From Agarivorans gilvus (GTDB taxonomy: Bacteria; Pseudomonadota; Gammaproteobacteria; Enterobacterales; Celerinatantimonadaceae), in assembly GCF_001420915.1 (NCBI RefSeq), contig NZ_CP013021.1:4064501-4128500 (forward strand): 64,000 bases of DNA, in the 5' to 3' direction. The notes beneath the pieces are model-generated. The model worked only from the letters and a program-made list of their open reading frames with translations. It was not told where the DNA came from and did no database searches. The position numbers and the translations under genes are program-made. The first letter of the stretch is position 1; each line of letters begins with the position of its first letter. This document shows, one piece after another, positions 8,496 through 17,537 of the stretch.

Positions 8496-9713
8496 TTAAG
8501 CTAAGGCTTTCGCTTCTTCTTTAGGCAGTACGATATTAAGAATAATCGCTAGAATACCGCATAGGCCAACTCCCTTAAGGGTAAACTCACCAATGCCTAC
8601 CACCATGCCACCAATACCAAATACCAAGGTAACCGAGACAATCACCAAGTTACGGGGAATGGTTAAGTCTACTTGCTTACTGATTAAGGTATTTAAACCG
8701 ATTGCGGCAATGGCACCAAATAGTAAACACATAATACCGCCCATCACCGGTACCGGAATAGACAACAATAGGGCACCGGTTTTACCGACAAAGGCCAAGG
8801 CTATAGCAAATACCGCTGCCCAGGTCATGATCACTGGGTTGTAAGTTTTTAGCAAACTTACCGCACCCGTTACTTCACCGTAACTCACCACTGGCGGCGC
8901 ACCAAAGCTGGCTGCGGTCATGGTGGCTATGCCGTCGCCCAATAGCGAGCGGTGAATGCCAGGTTTTTCAACGAAGTTTTTACCGGTCACGTTAGAAATG
9001 GCAAGAATGTCGCCAAAGTGCTCAATGGTAACAATTAGACCAATGGGCGCAATGAACAAAATGGCCTGCCAATTAAATTCTGGAGTCACAAACTCGGGAA
9101 TAGCAAACCAAGCTGCGTTAGCCACCGAGCTGAAATCAACTAAGCCAAAGAATAGGCTTAATACGTAACCAACTACCACACCACAAATAATCGGCATTAG
9201 CTTGAGCATGCCTTTGGCAAAAATAGATACCACAATGGTGGTAAACAGCGCTGCCAATGAAATCAGCAAGGCAATGTCTTGTTCTACTAATACCGCTGAG
9301 CCGTCACCGGTTTTACCCAAAGCCATGTTTACTGCAACCGGCGCCAAGCCTAAACCAATCACCATAATTACCGGGCCAACCACGACCGGTGGGAGAAAAC
9401 GCTCAATCACTTTTACGCCACGTAGCTTGACTACGCCACTAATGATGATGAACATGAAACCGGCGGCCATTAAACCACTTAAGGTCGCGGGTAAGCCAAA
9501 TTGTTGGGTTCCCAAAATAATTGGGCCAATGAAGGCGAACGAGCTACCTAAAAAAATCGGAATTTGACGCTTGGTACAAAACTGGAATATTAGCGTACCA
9601 ATACCAGCACCCAATAGTGCTAGGTTGGGACTGATCCCGGTGAGTAGTGGAACTAAGGTCGTAGCGCCAAATGCCACCAATAGCATTTGTGCCCCGAGTA
9701 GTGGGGTGTTCAT
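8496..9713 (-). CDS. Uracil/xanthine permease (NCS2 family, UraA-like)
   Basis: Proton-linked nucleobase symporter of the inner membrane, ~405 residues. The first conserved block LGSSFAFIGPIIL follows TM2. The TM8 segment TIEHFGDI carries the Glu and His that bind the base in UraA, and the TM10-region APPVVSYGEVTGAV matches the second substrate motif. The length is close to UraA (429), and RutG is the main alternative. I start at ATG 9711-9713 because AGGGAGA lies upstream at good spacing; an upstream in-frame GTG at 9746 has no ribosome-binding site and would put basic residues ahead of TM1. No pyrimidine gene adjoins it. Confidence 0.9.
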   Translation of the reverse strand: MNTPLLGAQMLLVAFGATTLVPLLTGISPNLALLGAGIGTLIFQFCTKRQIPIFLGSSFAFIGPIILGTQQFGLPATLSGLMAAGFMFIIISGVVKLRGVKVIERFLPPVVVGPVIMVIGLGLAPVAVNMALGKTGDGSAVLVEQDIALLISLAALFTTIVVSIFAKGMLKLMPIICGVVVGYVLSLFFGLVDFSSVANAAWFAIPEFVTPEFNWQAILFIAPIGLIVTIEHFGDILAISNVTGKNFVEKPGIHRSLLGDGIATMTAASFGAPPVVSYGEVTGAVSLLKTYNPVIMTWAAVFAIALAFVGKTGALLLSIPVPVMGGIMCLLFGAIAAIGLNTLISKQVDLTIPRNLVIVSVTLVFGIGGMVVGIGEFTLKGVGLCGILAIILNIVLPKEEAKALA

Positions 9714-9885
9714 CTGTTTTATCTCCCTGTGAACAAAAAAATTCACTTAGTGTAATGGCAAGGGCTGGATAAAAAAATGATCAAAGTAGGGAGTCGATGA
9801 AAAAGGTTTGGTTTTATTATGGTTAGTCGATTTATTAGACCGCTTAGGCGAGTATAGTTAGGGATTAACATAATGAGGAGAACCT

Positions 9886-10209
9886 GTGGCTAAAGCAACT
9901 AAAAGCAAACCTTCTGAAGAAACCATCGCCAGTGCCGATGCCTTGGCCAAGGCTAACCAACGCCCTGGTCAAACTAAAGAGCAAACCAAGTTAATTTCGG
10001 CGGGGATCCAAAAGGGCATAGAGCAATACAAGAAACAGCAAAAAGCTAAGCAGCGCGAAGCTGATAAACTACGTAAGAAGCAGCGTCAGCCTGCGCGCGT
10101 TGAGCAGGCAAGCTCAGAGTTAGAAGCCGCGCCCAAAGTACAGTACTTGCCTTGGATCTTGTTGGTTTTATCTTGGCTGGGGTTTGTCGCTTATTGGTTT
10201 AGTCACTAG
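9886..10209 (+). CDS. DUF2956 family small membrane protein
   Basis: A 107-residue protein beginning with GTG after GAGGAGAAC. The N-terminal two thirds are highly charged and helical (PGQTKEQTKLI, then a Lys/Gln/Arg-rich coiled-coil stretch). It ends in one hydrophobic segment (PWILLVLSWLGFVAYWF, ~88-104), so the bulk should face the cytoplasm with a C-terminal anchor. The PGQTKEQTKLIxxGIQKGI block is the hallmark of DUF2956, a gammaproteobacterial family with no known function. It lies 16 bases before the GNAT gene and is probably co-transcribed with it. Confidence 0.8.
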   Translation: MAKATKSKPSEETIASADALAKANQRPGQTKEQTKLISAGIQKGIEQYKKQQKAKQREADKLRKKQRQPARVEQASSELEAAPKVQYLPWILLVLSWLGFVAYWFSH

Positions 10210-10225
10210 CGAGTAGGAATAAAAC

Positions 10226-10768
10226 ATGAAAGGCCAAAAGGTGCTGATTCGCCCGTATCTAACTGAAGATGCTAGCGCACATGCGCAGGCGGTACGAGAA
10301 ACCGCCGAGCTGGGCGAGCGCTGGTTAGATTGGATGCAGGTGGATTACCCACTGGAAGAAAGCATGGCTTGGATCAACTTAAGTAAGGTCGCACTGGCAA
10401 AAAACTTGGCCTTTGATATGGGGATCTTTGCTGCTCGCGGCGGCGAGTTTCTCGGCGCCATTGCGATTAACCGAGTTGAATGGAACTATCGAGCGGCCAA
10501 TTTGGGCTATTGGGTGAAAAGCAGTGCCAGCGGCCAAGGCATTGCAACAGAAGCCGTGCGCTTAATGGCAGATTATGCGTTTAATGCCTTACAGCTTAAT
10601 CGTTTGGAGTTGGTGGTGGCAGAGCGTAATTTTGCCAGTCGGCGCGTGGCCGAGAAAGCCGGAGCGCAGTTTGAGTGTTTGGCTCGAGCGCGAGTTATCG
10701 ACCTCGGTAAGCCCAGCCATGCGGCGGTCTATTCCTTGTTAACCGAAGATTGCGCCAAAGGCTTTTAA
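10226..10768 (+). CDS. GNAT-family N-acetyltransferase (RimJ/RimL-like)
   Basis: Cytoplasmic acetyl-CoA-dependent acetyltransferase of 180 residues. It begins with the RimJ/RimL style VLIRPYLTEDA. The acetyl-CoA pyrophosphate-binding loop is visible as SASGQGIATEAV (~112-123), followed by LNRLELVVAERNFASRRVAEKAGA, a standard GNAT motif B. Substrates in this group are ribosomal-protein N-termini, tRNA-linked or small amines, and no choice can be made from sequence. It sits behind the DUF2956 gene and ends six bases from a convergent TetR-like gene. Confidence 0.88.
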   Translation: MKGQKVLIRPYLTEDASAHAQAVRETAELGERWLDWMQVDYPLEESMAWINLSKVALAKNLAFDMGIFAARGGEFLGAIAINRVEWNYRAANLGYWVKSSASGQGIATEAVRLMADYAFNALQLNRLELVVAERNFASRRVAEKAGAQFECLARARVIDLGKPSHAAVYSLLTEDCAKGF

Positions 10769-10773
10769 GCGGC

Positions 10774-11250
10774 TTAACTGCGGTTACGTTGATTAATGAA
10801 CTTAAGCATGGACTTGCCTAGTAGCCAGGGAAGATCCTGATTCACCGCTTGATAGCCCAATTTGCTGGCCACTAAATTGGAAAACTGAGTCCAACCCACA
10901 TTGGCTAAGCGCCAGGCAATGCTTTGCTGTTGTGAGGCATCGATAAACAAACGAACAATATTACTGAAGCTTGATGAATCAAGGCTGTCTAACCAAGAAA
11001 GGCGTAAATTCTCGCGGCTGCTTAAATCCAAATGCTGAATAAAGGTTTCGGTGAGACGGGTATTTACTGCTGTGGTGATACTCGACAGGGTGGGGTAGCA
11101 GCTGCGCAAGACTGGCTCGCTAATACCACAGTGATTGGCAATATTTTGCATTTCTATTTGCTGCCAATCACCGTCCAGTAAAAACCTCAATACTTGGTCG
11201 AGAATTTGCTCTTTTAGCTGGTGCTGCGCTAATGAACTTACTGATGTCAT
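10774..11250 (-). CDS. TetR-like transcriptional regulator, short
   Basis: A 158-residue protein with an N-terminal helix-turn-helix resembling TetR (LKEQILDQVLRFLLDGDWQQIEMQNIANHCGISEPVLRSCYP region, residues ~12-55) and an all-helical remainder. TetR proteins are usually ~190-210 residues, so this one is short, but no frameshift is apparent. AGGAAG precedes the ATG. It lies 49 bases downstream of the GDPD gene on the same strand. Ligand and targets are unknown. Confidence 0.6.
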   Translation of the reverse strand: MTSVSSLAQHQLKEQILDQVLRFLLDGDWQQIEMQNIANHCGISEPVLRSCYPTLSSITTAVNTRLTETFIQHLDLSSRENLRLSWLDSLDSSSFSNIVRLFIDASQQQSIAWRLANVGWTQFSNLVASKLGYQAVNQDLPWLLGKSMLKFINQRNRS

Positions 11251-11299
11251 AGTTCGCTTCCTGCGAAATCAGCCCTTGATCCTTAACGGGCTAGTGGCG

Positions 11300-12007
11300 T
11301 TACAGAAATCGCTCAGGGAAGTCACTGATTACCATGTCTAGCCACGGTAACAAGGCGGTGATTTCTTTGGGCTCATTTACAGTGTATGTAGACAAGCGAT
11401 AACCCGCCAGTTTGATTTGTTTGGCTTGCTCTACCGAAGTTTGTTGGTAGTCCACGTGGCAGGCCACAGCCTTAATATCTTGCAGCTGTTGTTGCCAGTT
11501 ATTGGGGATTTCTTCATATAACTGTGCCAGCTTAAATTGCGGAGCCTGATGGTGCAAAAACAGCAGGCTTTGGTGGTCGAAGCTGGAAATGAGCAGATCG
11601 TCTAGTGGAAAATCACAATGCTCCACTTCTTTAAGCACCGCTTCAACCAATTGTTGGCGCGGTTGCTGGTGGTATTTGAGCTCTAGATTGAGTTTCAGCT
11701 TTAAGCTTTTCGCGTGGAGTAAATATTCGCGTAGGCTGGGCAGCGTCTGTCCGGCAAATTCTGGGGCAAACCAAGCGCCCACATCAAGAGTTTGTAATTC
11801 AGCCAGCGTGTGTTCAGCGGCTTTACCTTGACCATTACTACAACGTTCTAGAGTTTCGTCGTGAAATACGATGGCTTGGTGGTCTTTACTCAGAAAGGTA
11901 TCAAACTCAACCCAATGTAAACCCAATTGTGCCGCGCGGTCTAAACCAGCGAGGCTGTTTTCTGGAGTGCTACCTGCAGCGCCGCGATGTCCAGCAATAA
12001 TAAGCAT
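11300..12007 (-). CDS. Glycerophosphodiester phosphodiesterase (UgpQ-type, cytoplasmic)
   Basis: Hydrolyses glycerophosphodiesters to glycerol-3-phosphate and an alcohol. It has 235 residues and no signal peptide, so it is the cytoplasmic UgpQ type rather than periplasmic GlpQ. The GDPD signature is clear: GHRGAAGSTPENSLAG (6-21, catalytic His and metal-binding Glu), then EFDTFLSKDHQAIVFHDETLERC with the second catalytic His. ELKYH later gives another metal-binding Glu. A UgpQ-like enzyme together with a UgpB/A/E/C-like importer and a GlpR-like regulator in the same window suggests glycerophosphodiester use, although the genes are 7 kb apart. Confidence 0.92.
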   Translation of the reverse strand: MLIIAGHRGAAGSTPENSLAGLDRAAQLGLHWVEFDTFLSKDHQAIVFHDETLERCSNGQGKAAEHTLAELQTLDVGAWFAPEFAGQTLPSLREYLLHAKSLKLKLNLELKYHQQPRQQLVEAVLKEVEHCDFPLDDLLISSFDHQSLLFLHHQAPQFKLAQLYEEIPNNWQQQLQDIKAVACHVDYQQTSVEQAKQIKLAGYRLSTYTVNEPKEITALLPWLDMVISDFPERFL

Positions 12008-12076
12008 GGTGATGATCCTTGACTAAAAATATAGCCGCGCCTCTGTGGTTGTGGCTTGATTAGATATTGGCTCATA

Positions 12077-12910
12077 TTATGTCTGTTGATGCAGGCTTGC
12101 GCCACAATATTTACAGTAGTCGGCATCACTATCGTGACCGGCGCGTTCGCAATGAAAACAGCGGCGTAGTGAGTGTTCGCGGCGCAGCTCATTAACTAAC
12201 TCTGCTCCTACGATACCGGTGGGCACGGTGATAATGGCAAAACCGGTTACCATCACCAATGCAGCTAATGCTTGGCCTAAGGGCGTTACGGGTGAAATGT
12301 CACCATAACCCACCGTGGTAATGGTAACGATGGCCCAATAAATACTCTTAGGAATGCTGGTAAAACCATTGGCTGGCCCTTCTATGGCATACATTAAGGC
12401 GCCATAAATGGTGGTGAGTAGCACCATGCAAAACAGAAAAACCAAAATTTTACGCCGCGCCAGTAGCAGTGAGCGCAATAATACATTGGCTTCACTGACA
12501 TAACGCACCAGCTTTAATACCCGCAAAATTCTTAAGATCCGCAGTAAGCGAAACAATAACATCACTTGAGCGGCAGGGTAGAGCAGCGCCAAATAGGTGG
12601 GAAGAATCGCGAGTAAATCGACCACCCCATAAAAGCTTTTGGCATACTCTTTAGGTTGCGGAGAACAATATAAGCGGGCCAAGTACTCAATGGTAAAAAA
12701 CACCGTAAAGATTAATTCGGTGGTAATAAACCATTGATGATAACGCTGGTCTAGTTGGCTCACCGAATTAAGAATGACCGCACTAACACTGGAGATAATG
12801 GCAATAATCAGTAATAAGTCGAAGCGTTTTCCGGCCGGGGTATTGTAGCCAAAAATAATTTCATAGAGTCGCTTTTGTAAGGCGTTTTGCTGCTTCGGCT
12901 GCTGTTCCAC
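12077..12910 (-). CDS. Kv-type voltage-gated potassium channel with C-terminal zinc ribbon
   Basis: Inner-membrane ion channel of 277 residues. S1-S3 occupy ~28-110. The voltage sensor S4 is at 121-137 with Arg/Lys at every third position (RLLRILRILRVLKLVR). The pore helix and selectivity filter TTVGYGD are at 198-204, with S6 at ~212-236. The C-terminus carries a C-x2-C...C-x2-C knuckle (C251, C254, C266, C269), a putative zinc ribbon absent from textbook bacterial Kv channels such as KvAP. The start is GTG (12908-12910) behind AGGGA. Selectivity for K+ follows from the GYGD filter. The zinc ribbon may hold the tetramer together or sense metal or redox state; that part is inference. Confidence 0.9.
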   Translation of the reverse strand: MEQQPKQQNALQKRLYEIIFGYNTPAGKRFDLLLIIAIISSVSAVILNSVSQLDQRYHQWFITTELIFTVFFTIEYLARLYCSPQPKEYAKSFYGVVDLLAILPTYLALLYPAAQVMLLFRLLRILRILRVLKLVRYVSEANVLLRSLLLARRKILVFLFCMVLLTTIYGALMYAIEGPANGFTSIPKSIYWAIVTITTVGYGDISPVTPLGQALAALVMVTGFAIITVPTGIVGAELVNELRREHSLRRCFHCERAGHDSDADYCKYCGASLHQQT

Positions 12911-13053
12911 GGTTTCATCCCTGATTATCTAGACATTATAAGTATATAGCGATGTTAATCTTGCTAGCATTTGTTTTTGTTTTCTCTCATCAGAAAGTCC
13001 ATTGCAAGGAAAGCGACGTCCCTTCCAACTAGTGGGGGGATGCTTCGTGGCGA

Positions 13054-14268
13054 TTAACTGTCAGGCTCGTCTTTGCCCATGCGTTCGGCGAGGAAGCGGG
13101 CGCTAACACCGTGTAGTATTAAACTCAAGATAACTGTGCAGGTTACCGCTAGGGCAATAAATTTTGCACCGGGTAACTCGGCATCTAAGACAATGATGGT
13201 AAATACAATACTTGCTAGTCCTCGAGGGCCAAACCAGCCCATAAATAATCGATGCTTGGCTGGCACATCTGTTTTGCTAAAAGAGAGGTAGATAGGCAGC
13301 ATCCGCACCACGCTTAGACTCAGCAAGGAGTAGACTACCATATTGGCTGAGAACAAGCCCAAGATGCGTCCCACCACCGCTGCTCCGAAAAGTATCCAGG
13401 TCAACATGGCGAGCAGCTCGGCGATGCTTTCGGTGGCGAGAACTAAGCGGTGAGTATGCCGGGAAACCAGATGACCAAACAGTAGCCCGCCGGTGAATGC
13501 CGCGATATAACCGCTGCCGTGTAGGGTTTGGGCTAAACCAAAGCTACATAGGGCGATAGCTCCTACCGTGAGTTGCCCCCATACCTCACTAAGCCATGCT
13601 ATTTTGGCGCTCCAGTAGAGTAGTTTCGCACCGACATAGGCTAAAGACAGACCCACTAACATGCCGATGCCTAATTCTTCGGCAAATACCATGATGCCAT
13701 GGCTGACACCTATCTCGGTATCGGCAGAGCTGGTTGCGATAGAAATCAACAGTAAAAGGATCGGAACGCAAAGGCCATCGTTTAGGCCACTTTCCACATT
13801 CAAACCCTCACGCACTGGAGCGGGAACCTTAGGGTTCGATATTACCGCCTTACCCAATGCCGCATCGGTCGCCGCTAGCATGGTGGCGAGAATCGCTGCT
13901 TCGATTACGGAGAGTACGTCGAATATGACTACTGCTAGCAGAAAACCAACAATAATTGCTCCTGGTAAGCCAAGCAGTAACATTCTTGCTGGATAAATCG
14001 CTTTTTCTTTTAATACTCTCAAGTTTGAGTGGGCAGCATCCGAAAATAAAATCAATGCTAGCGTTAGGTCGGCAAATGGTCTTAGGTCATTGCCTTCAAT
14101 TGATCCGCTAATGATGCCAAAGCCTTTTTCACCCAGCAGCAAGCCTAAGCCGACATAAACGATAGGCCCAGATATGACCGAATTCTCAATGCGTTTAGCT
14201 ACTAGGGTATAGAGAAAAACGATGCCAGCGAGAACGCTCATAACCGCGTAAACATGTTCTAGGTTCAT
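13054..14268 (-). CDS. Cation:proton antiporter, CPA1 (NhaP-type)
   Basis: Inner-membrane Na+(K+)/H+ antiporter of 404 residues with about 12 hydrophobic segments. The core ion-binding motifs are MLAATDAALGKAV (unwound helix with the catalytic Asp, ~133) and the following ESGLNDG (~157-163), which correspond to the TDP and ESxxND motifs of CPA1. GWFGPRGLASIVF near the C-terminus is another family block. Only a short cytoplasmic tail (ERMGKDEPDS) follows, so there is no RCK/TrkA regulatory domain. It is a single gene with AAGG before the ATG. Confidence 0.9.
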   Translation of the reverse strand: MNLEHVYAVMSVLAGIVFLYTLVAKRIENSVISGPIVYVGLGLLLGEKGFGIISGSIEGNDLRPFADLTLALILFSDAAHSNLRVLKEKAIYPARMLLLGLPGAIIVGFLLAVVIFDVLSVIEAAILATMLAATDAALGKAVISNPKVPAPVREGLNVESGLNDGLCVPILLLLISIATSSADTEIGVSHGIMVFAEELGIGMLVGLSLAYVGAKLLYWSAKIAWLSEVWGQLTVGAIALCSFGLAQTLHGSGYIAAFTGGLLFGHLVSRHTHRLVLATESIAELLAMLTWILFGAAVVGRILGLFSANMVVYSLLSLSVVRMLPIYLSFSKTDVPAKHRLFMGWFGPRGLASIVFTIIVLDAELPGAKFIALAVTCTVILSLILHGVSARFLAERMGKDEPDS

Positions 14269-14728
14269 CCTTGATTCCTTAAGCTAACAATGAATACGGG
14301 CTTAGGTTAACTGAAAACAGATAGTTGAGAGTATGCCTAGTGTTGGCTTGACACTGCTACATTTCGACTCTTTAAACCTAAGCACAATGCTGTTTAAAGA
14401 TTATGCCAAGCTTTTGAGTTCATTACACTAACTAGCCTAATGTAGTCAGTGCTTTGGCGTAATTTGAGGTGACTTAACTCACCAAGCCTTATTGTTGAGA
14501 ACGAGTACTCCCGTTTCAGCAAAGGTCTTGCAAGCCCGTTTATCACTCTCGCTAACAACGAATCAGGATATTGCAGAGTCAAATTTGGTGTGAGTGATTA
14601 ATGGCTGAATCTTTCAATGTTTCTATTATTTAGAAATGTTGTCGCGAATTTATGCGATTTTTATTCTAATTAGATGTTGTTAATCTAGCCCTATAAAATT
14701 AGTTCATCAGTTTAAAGGTGCATGTCGT
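14269..14728. other. 460-bp intergenic region
   Basis: Between two divergent genes (antiporter and azoR). The right ~130 bases are AT-rich and must hold the azoR promoter. I see no convincing gene, hairpin or known RNA. A 62-codon leftward frame at 14394-14582 starts with TTG and has no ribosome-binding site. Confidence 0.5.
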
Positions 14729-15319
14729 ATGAAAAATGTTCTTATGCTTAAATCAAGTATTTTAGGTGGCTACTCTAGTTCGTCAGCGCTAATGGAGAAG
14801 CTTGAGCATGGTTATAAACAACAAGGTGCTACAATCACCAGCCGTGACTTAGCCGCAGAGCCGCTTCCAGTGTTAACTGGTGATATCGCGTTAGCCCTGC
14901 GTGGCAGTGATGACATGAGTGAACTGCAAAAACAAGCCGTGGCTTTGTCAGACCGCTTGATTGAAGAACTAAAAGCAGCCGATGTCTTAGTAATGGCTGC
15001 GCCTATGTACAATTTCTCTATTCCTACTCAGCTTAAGAACTGGATTGATATGGTGGCCCGTGCAGGGGTGACCTTCAAATACACAGAACAAGGTGCGGTA
15101 GGTCTTATTGAAAACACCAAAGCTGTTATCGTGACTACCCGTGGCGGTATTCACAAAGACAGCGCCAGCGATACGCAAATCCCTTACTTAAAGTTGGTAC
15201 TTGGTTTCTTGGGTATCAATGAAGTTGAAGTGGTTTATGCGGAAGCCCTAAACATGGGTGAGCAGTTCGCTAAAGAGCAAATGGAACAGGCGCAAGAGCA
15301 AATTAGCAGCCTGATCTAA
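14729..15319 (+). CDS. azoR: FMN-dependent NADH-azoreductase / quinone reductase AzoR
   Basis: Flavodoxin-fold oxidoreductase of 196 residues that reduces quinones and azo compounds with NADH. The FMN phosphate loop is SSILGGYSSSSAL (9-21), the APMYNFSIPTQLKNWID block (~91-107) is the family signature, and TTRGGIH (~132-138) contacts the flavin ring. The length matches E. coli AzoR. Its stop codon directly abuts the stop of the convergent LysR gene, so the LysR regulator touches azoR as well as the divergent MFS pump. Control by that LysR is possible but not shown. Confidence 0.93.
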   Translation: MKNVLMLKSSILGGYSSSSALMEKLEHGYKQQGATITSRDLAAEPLPVLTGDIALALRGSDDMSELQKQAVALSDRLIEELKAADVLVMAAPMYNFSIPTQLKNWIDMVARAGVTFKYTEQGAVGLIENTKAVIVTTRGGIHKDSASDTQIPYLKLVLGFLGINEVEVVYAEALNMGEQFAKEQMEQAQEQISSLI

Positions 15320-16201
15320 TTAGCTTCGGTCTTGGCAATTCGCCAATACAAATTCCCTGAAACGTTGGTTGGCGCGTGATAGATAAGCATCACGTCGCCA
15401 TGCCAAGCCAAGCTCTAAATAAAAAGGTGGATCAAAACTCAGTGAGTGCAGCGCATCCCCTGGCTGTAACACCATACTAAGCAAGGTACTAATCCCAAAA
15501 TCCCGCGCTACTATCGATTTAATTAACGGTATTAAGTTGGTTTGAAATGATACCTGCGGCACCATTTGCTGTTCTCTACTGATTTGCTCGATCACCTTAT
15601 GGTGAAAGTAGCCCTCTCTAAATAGCACCAGTTCATGTTCTAAAAATTCTCGATGGCTAATACTGTTTTGTTGGCTCAATGGATTGTCTTGGCTGCAGCA
15701 AGCCAATAGTTCGCCGGTATAAATGGGTTCGCAGACTAATTCTGCGGGTACATCGGTAGTGACCACGATCCCCAGATCTAATTCTCCATTAAGCAACTTT
15801 TGTCTGACCAACTCGGTGCCGGCATCAATCACTGACAAATTGAGTTGTGGATATTGGTTTTTAAAGGCCATCAACAGCGGTGGGAAAAAATATGAGCCCA
15901 TCATGCTGGGAATACCAATGGTGACGGTGCCACTGTCTAGGCCCTTTAAAGACTGCATCGCCTGTTCGGTATCTTCGGCTTGCTTAAGCAGTTGAGTGGC
16001 ATGCTGATACAGCACTTCACCTTCGGCACTTAGGCTGACTTTTCGTTCGTTACGTTGTAGTAGTTGAATCGACAGTTGTTGCTCTAGTTTTTTTATGGTG
16101 GCGCTAATCGCCGGTTGCGCAATACCTAGCTGTTTGGCTGCAGCGGTGAAGCTGCCCAATTGGGCGACGGCAACAAATTGACGTAGTTGGCGTAATTCCA
16201 T
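15320..16201 (-). CDS. LysR-family transcriptional regulator
   Basis: DNA-binding regulator of 293 residues: a winged helix at 1-60 (MELRQLRQFVAVAQLGSF, then AAKQLGIAQPAISATIKKLE) and a type-2 periplasmic-binding effector domain (~90-290). It is divergent from the MFS pump at 16311 and convergent with azoR. The 109-bp divergent region contains a CCATAA-N7-TTATGG dyad with the T-N11-A layout expected of a LysR box, 13 bases from the regulator's own start. It therefore likely autoregulates and activates the pump gene. The effector is unknown. Confidence 0.9.
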   Translation of the reverse strand: MELRQLRQFVAVAQLGSFTAAAKQLGIAQPAISATIKKLEQQLSIQLLQRNERKVSLSAEGEVLYQHATQLLKQAEDTEQAMQSLKGLDSGTVTIGIPSMMGSYFFPPLLMAFKNQYPQLNLSVIDAGTELVRQKLLNGELDLGIVVTTDVPAELVCEPIYTGELLACCSQDNPLSQQNSISHREFLEHELVLFREGYFHHKVIEQISREQQMVPQVSFQTNLIPLIKSIVARDFGISTLLSMVLQPGDALHSLSFDPPFYLELGLAWRRDAYLSRANQRFREFVLANCQDRS

Positions 16202-16213
16202 GATTAGCCTTAT

Positions 16214-16232
16214 CCATAAGCAGTAGTTATGG
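16214..16232. promoter_or_regulatory. Putative LysR-type binding site (T-N11-A)
   Basis: CCATAA and TTATGG arms separated by seven bases, in the divergent region between the LysR gene and the MFS gene. It fits the LysR-box pattern. Confidence 0.45.
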
Positions 16233-16310
16233 CTATGATAATAACAATATATTTTATTTATCGGTAGGGGAGGCTTAGCATCAAAGTATTACCACTGGCT
16301 TGAGTTTGTT

Positions 16311-17531
16311 ATGCCGTATCAACAAAACAGTAAAGGCTTCTGGCGAGTCACCAGCGCTGTGTCTGCTGCTTCTTTAGTAACATTTTTTAATCTGTACTTG
16401 GTGCAACCCTTGTTGCCGGTCTTCGCTCAGGATTATCAACTATCGGCTCTGGGGGCTAGCGCCATGCTATCGGCGGCCATGTTAGGCATGGCGGTGGGTC
16501 TATTACTGCTTGCTTCGCTTTCTGATGCGCTAGGGCGGCGGAAAATATTATTGTTATCGATAGCCGTGGTGCCTAGCCTCAGTTTATTGATTGGTTTAGC
16601 CCATCCTAGTTCGTTTTATGCCTTGATTGGCTTGCGCTTTATCCAAGGCTTTTGTTTAGCTGGGGTTCCGGCGGTAGCTATTGCTTACTTAGCAGAGCAG
16701 CTAGATGCACGCGCCTTGGTTAAGGCGGTGGGCATTTTTATTGCGGCAAACTCCTTAGGCGGGATTGGCGGGCGTTTGTTAGGTGGTTGGAGTGCCGACT
16801 TACTGGGCTCGTGGCAGATGGCCTTTGTAGTAGTGGCACTATTAAGCTTGGTGATGGCGGGGTCGGTACTGATGTTGCTGCCGACTGAGCGTGCTACTTC
16901 GATACAGCCTTGGCGCTTATCGCAAAGTATGAGGCACTACCTTGGCCATTTGCGCAATCCTCAGTTAGTGTGCGCTTACTTGGTTGGAGGGATCGGTTTT
17001 GGGGTGTTTATTAATCAGTTTTCTTATCTAACTTTTATTTTGGCAGAGGCACCATACTCGCTGCCTGCCAGCTTAACCTCTCTGTTGTTTCTTAGTTACT
17101 TAGGCGGCACTTTTACTGCTAGTTCAAGCGGGCGAATTGCTCAGCGTTACGGCGGTAAGCGCTGCATCATATTGGGTTTACTGGTGATGAGCTTAGCCAG
17201 TTTGCTGAGCCTGGTGGACCACTTAGGCATGATCTTGTTAGCCATGGTGATTTCATCCATGGGCTTCTTTTTTAGCCATGCTCAAGCCAGTGCCTGGGTT
17301 AACCAACATGCCACTCAGGCGAAAGCGAGTGCTTCAGCGCTTTACACCATTACCTATTATATTGGTGCGGCCAGTGGTGGTGCCTTAATGCAGCCGTTTT
17401 ATAGCGCTTGGGGCTGGGCTGGAATTGTGTTGTTTAGTTTGGTGGCCTTGTTGAGCGTTGCCTTGATTGCACAACGCTTTTTAAGCGAAGCCGACCCGCT
17501 GGCCAGCTTACCTACTATCTTGCCACGTTAA
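16311..17531 (+). CDS. MFS efflux transporter (YnfM/arabinose-efflux type)
   Basis: Twelve-segment major facilitator of 406 residues. The cytoplasmic loop 2-3 motif is LSDALGRRKILLLS (~74-87), and the drug/H+ antiporter group features in TM4-5 (RFIQGFCLAGVPAVAIAYL) match the YnfM/AraJ-type cluster. It probably exports a small organic compound. It is divergent from a LysR regulator, a standard pairing for an inducible pump. The C-terminus ends six bases from the stop of the convergent methyltransferase gene. Confidence 0.87.
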   Translation: MPYQQNSKGFWRVTSAVSAASLVTFFNLYLVQPLLPVFAQDYQLSALGASAMLSAAMLGMAVGLLLLASLSDALGRRKILLLSIAVVPSLSLLIGLAHPSSFYALIGLRFIQGFCLAGVPAVAIAYLAEQLDARALVKAVGIFIAANSLGGIGGRLLGGWSADLLGSWQMAFVVVALLSLVMAGSVLMLLPTERATSIQPWRLSQSMRHYLGHLRNPQLVCAYLVGGIGFGVFINQFSYLTFILAEAPYSLPASLTSLLFLSYLGGTFTASSSGRIAQRYGGKRCIILGLLVMSLASLLSLVDHLGMILLAMVISSMGFFFSHAQASAWVNQHATQAKASASALYTITYYIGAASGGALMQPFYSAWGWAGIVLFSLVALLSVALIAQRFLSEADPLASLPTILPR

Positions 17532-17537
17532 GCGGGC

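Noticed and set aside
14394..14582. 62-codon leftward frame in the antiporter/azoR gap
   Set aside because: TTG start, no ribosome-binding site, no recognisable motif; likely chance.
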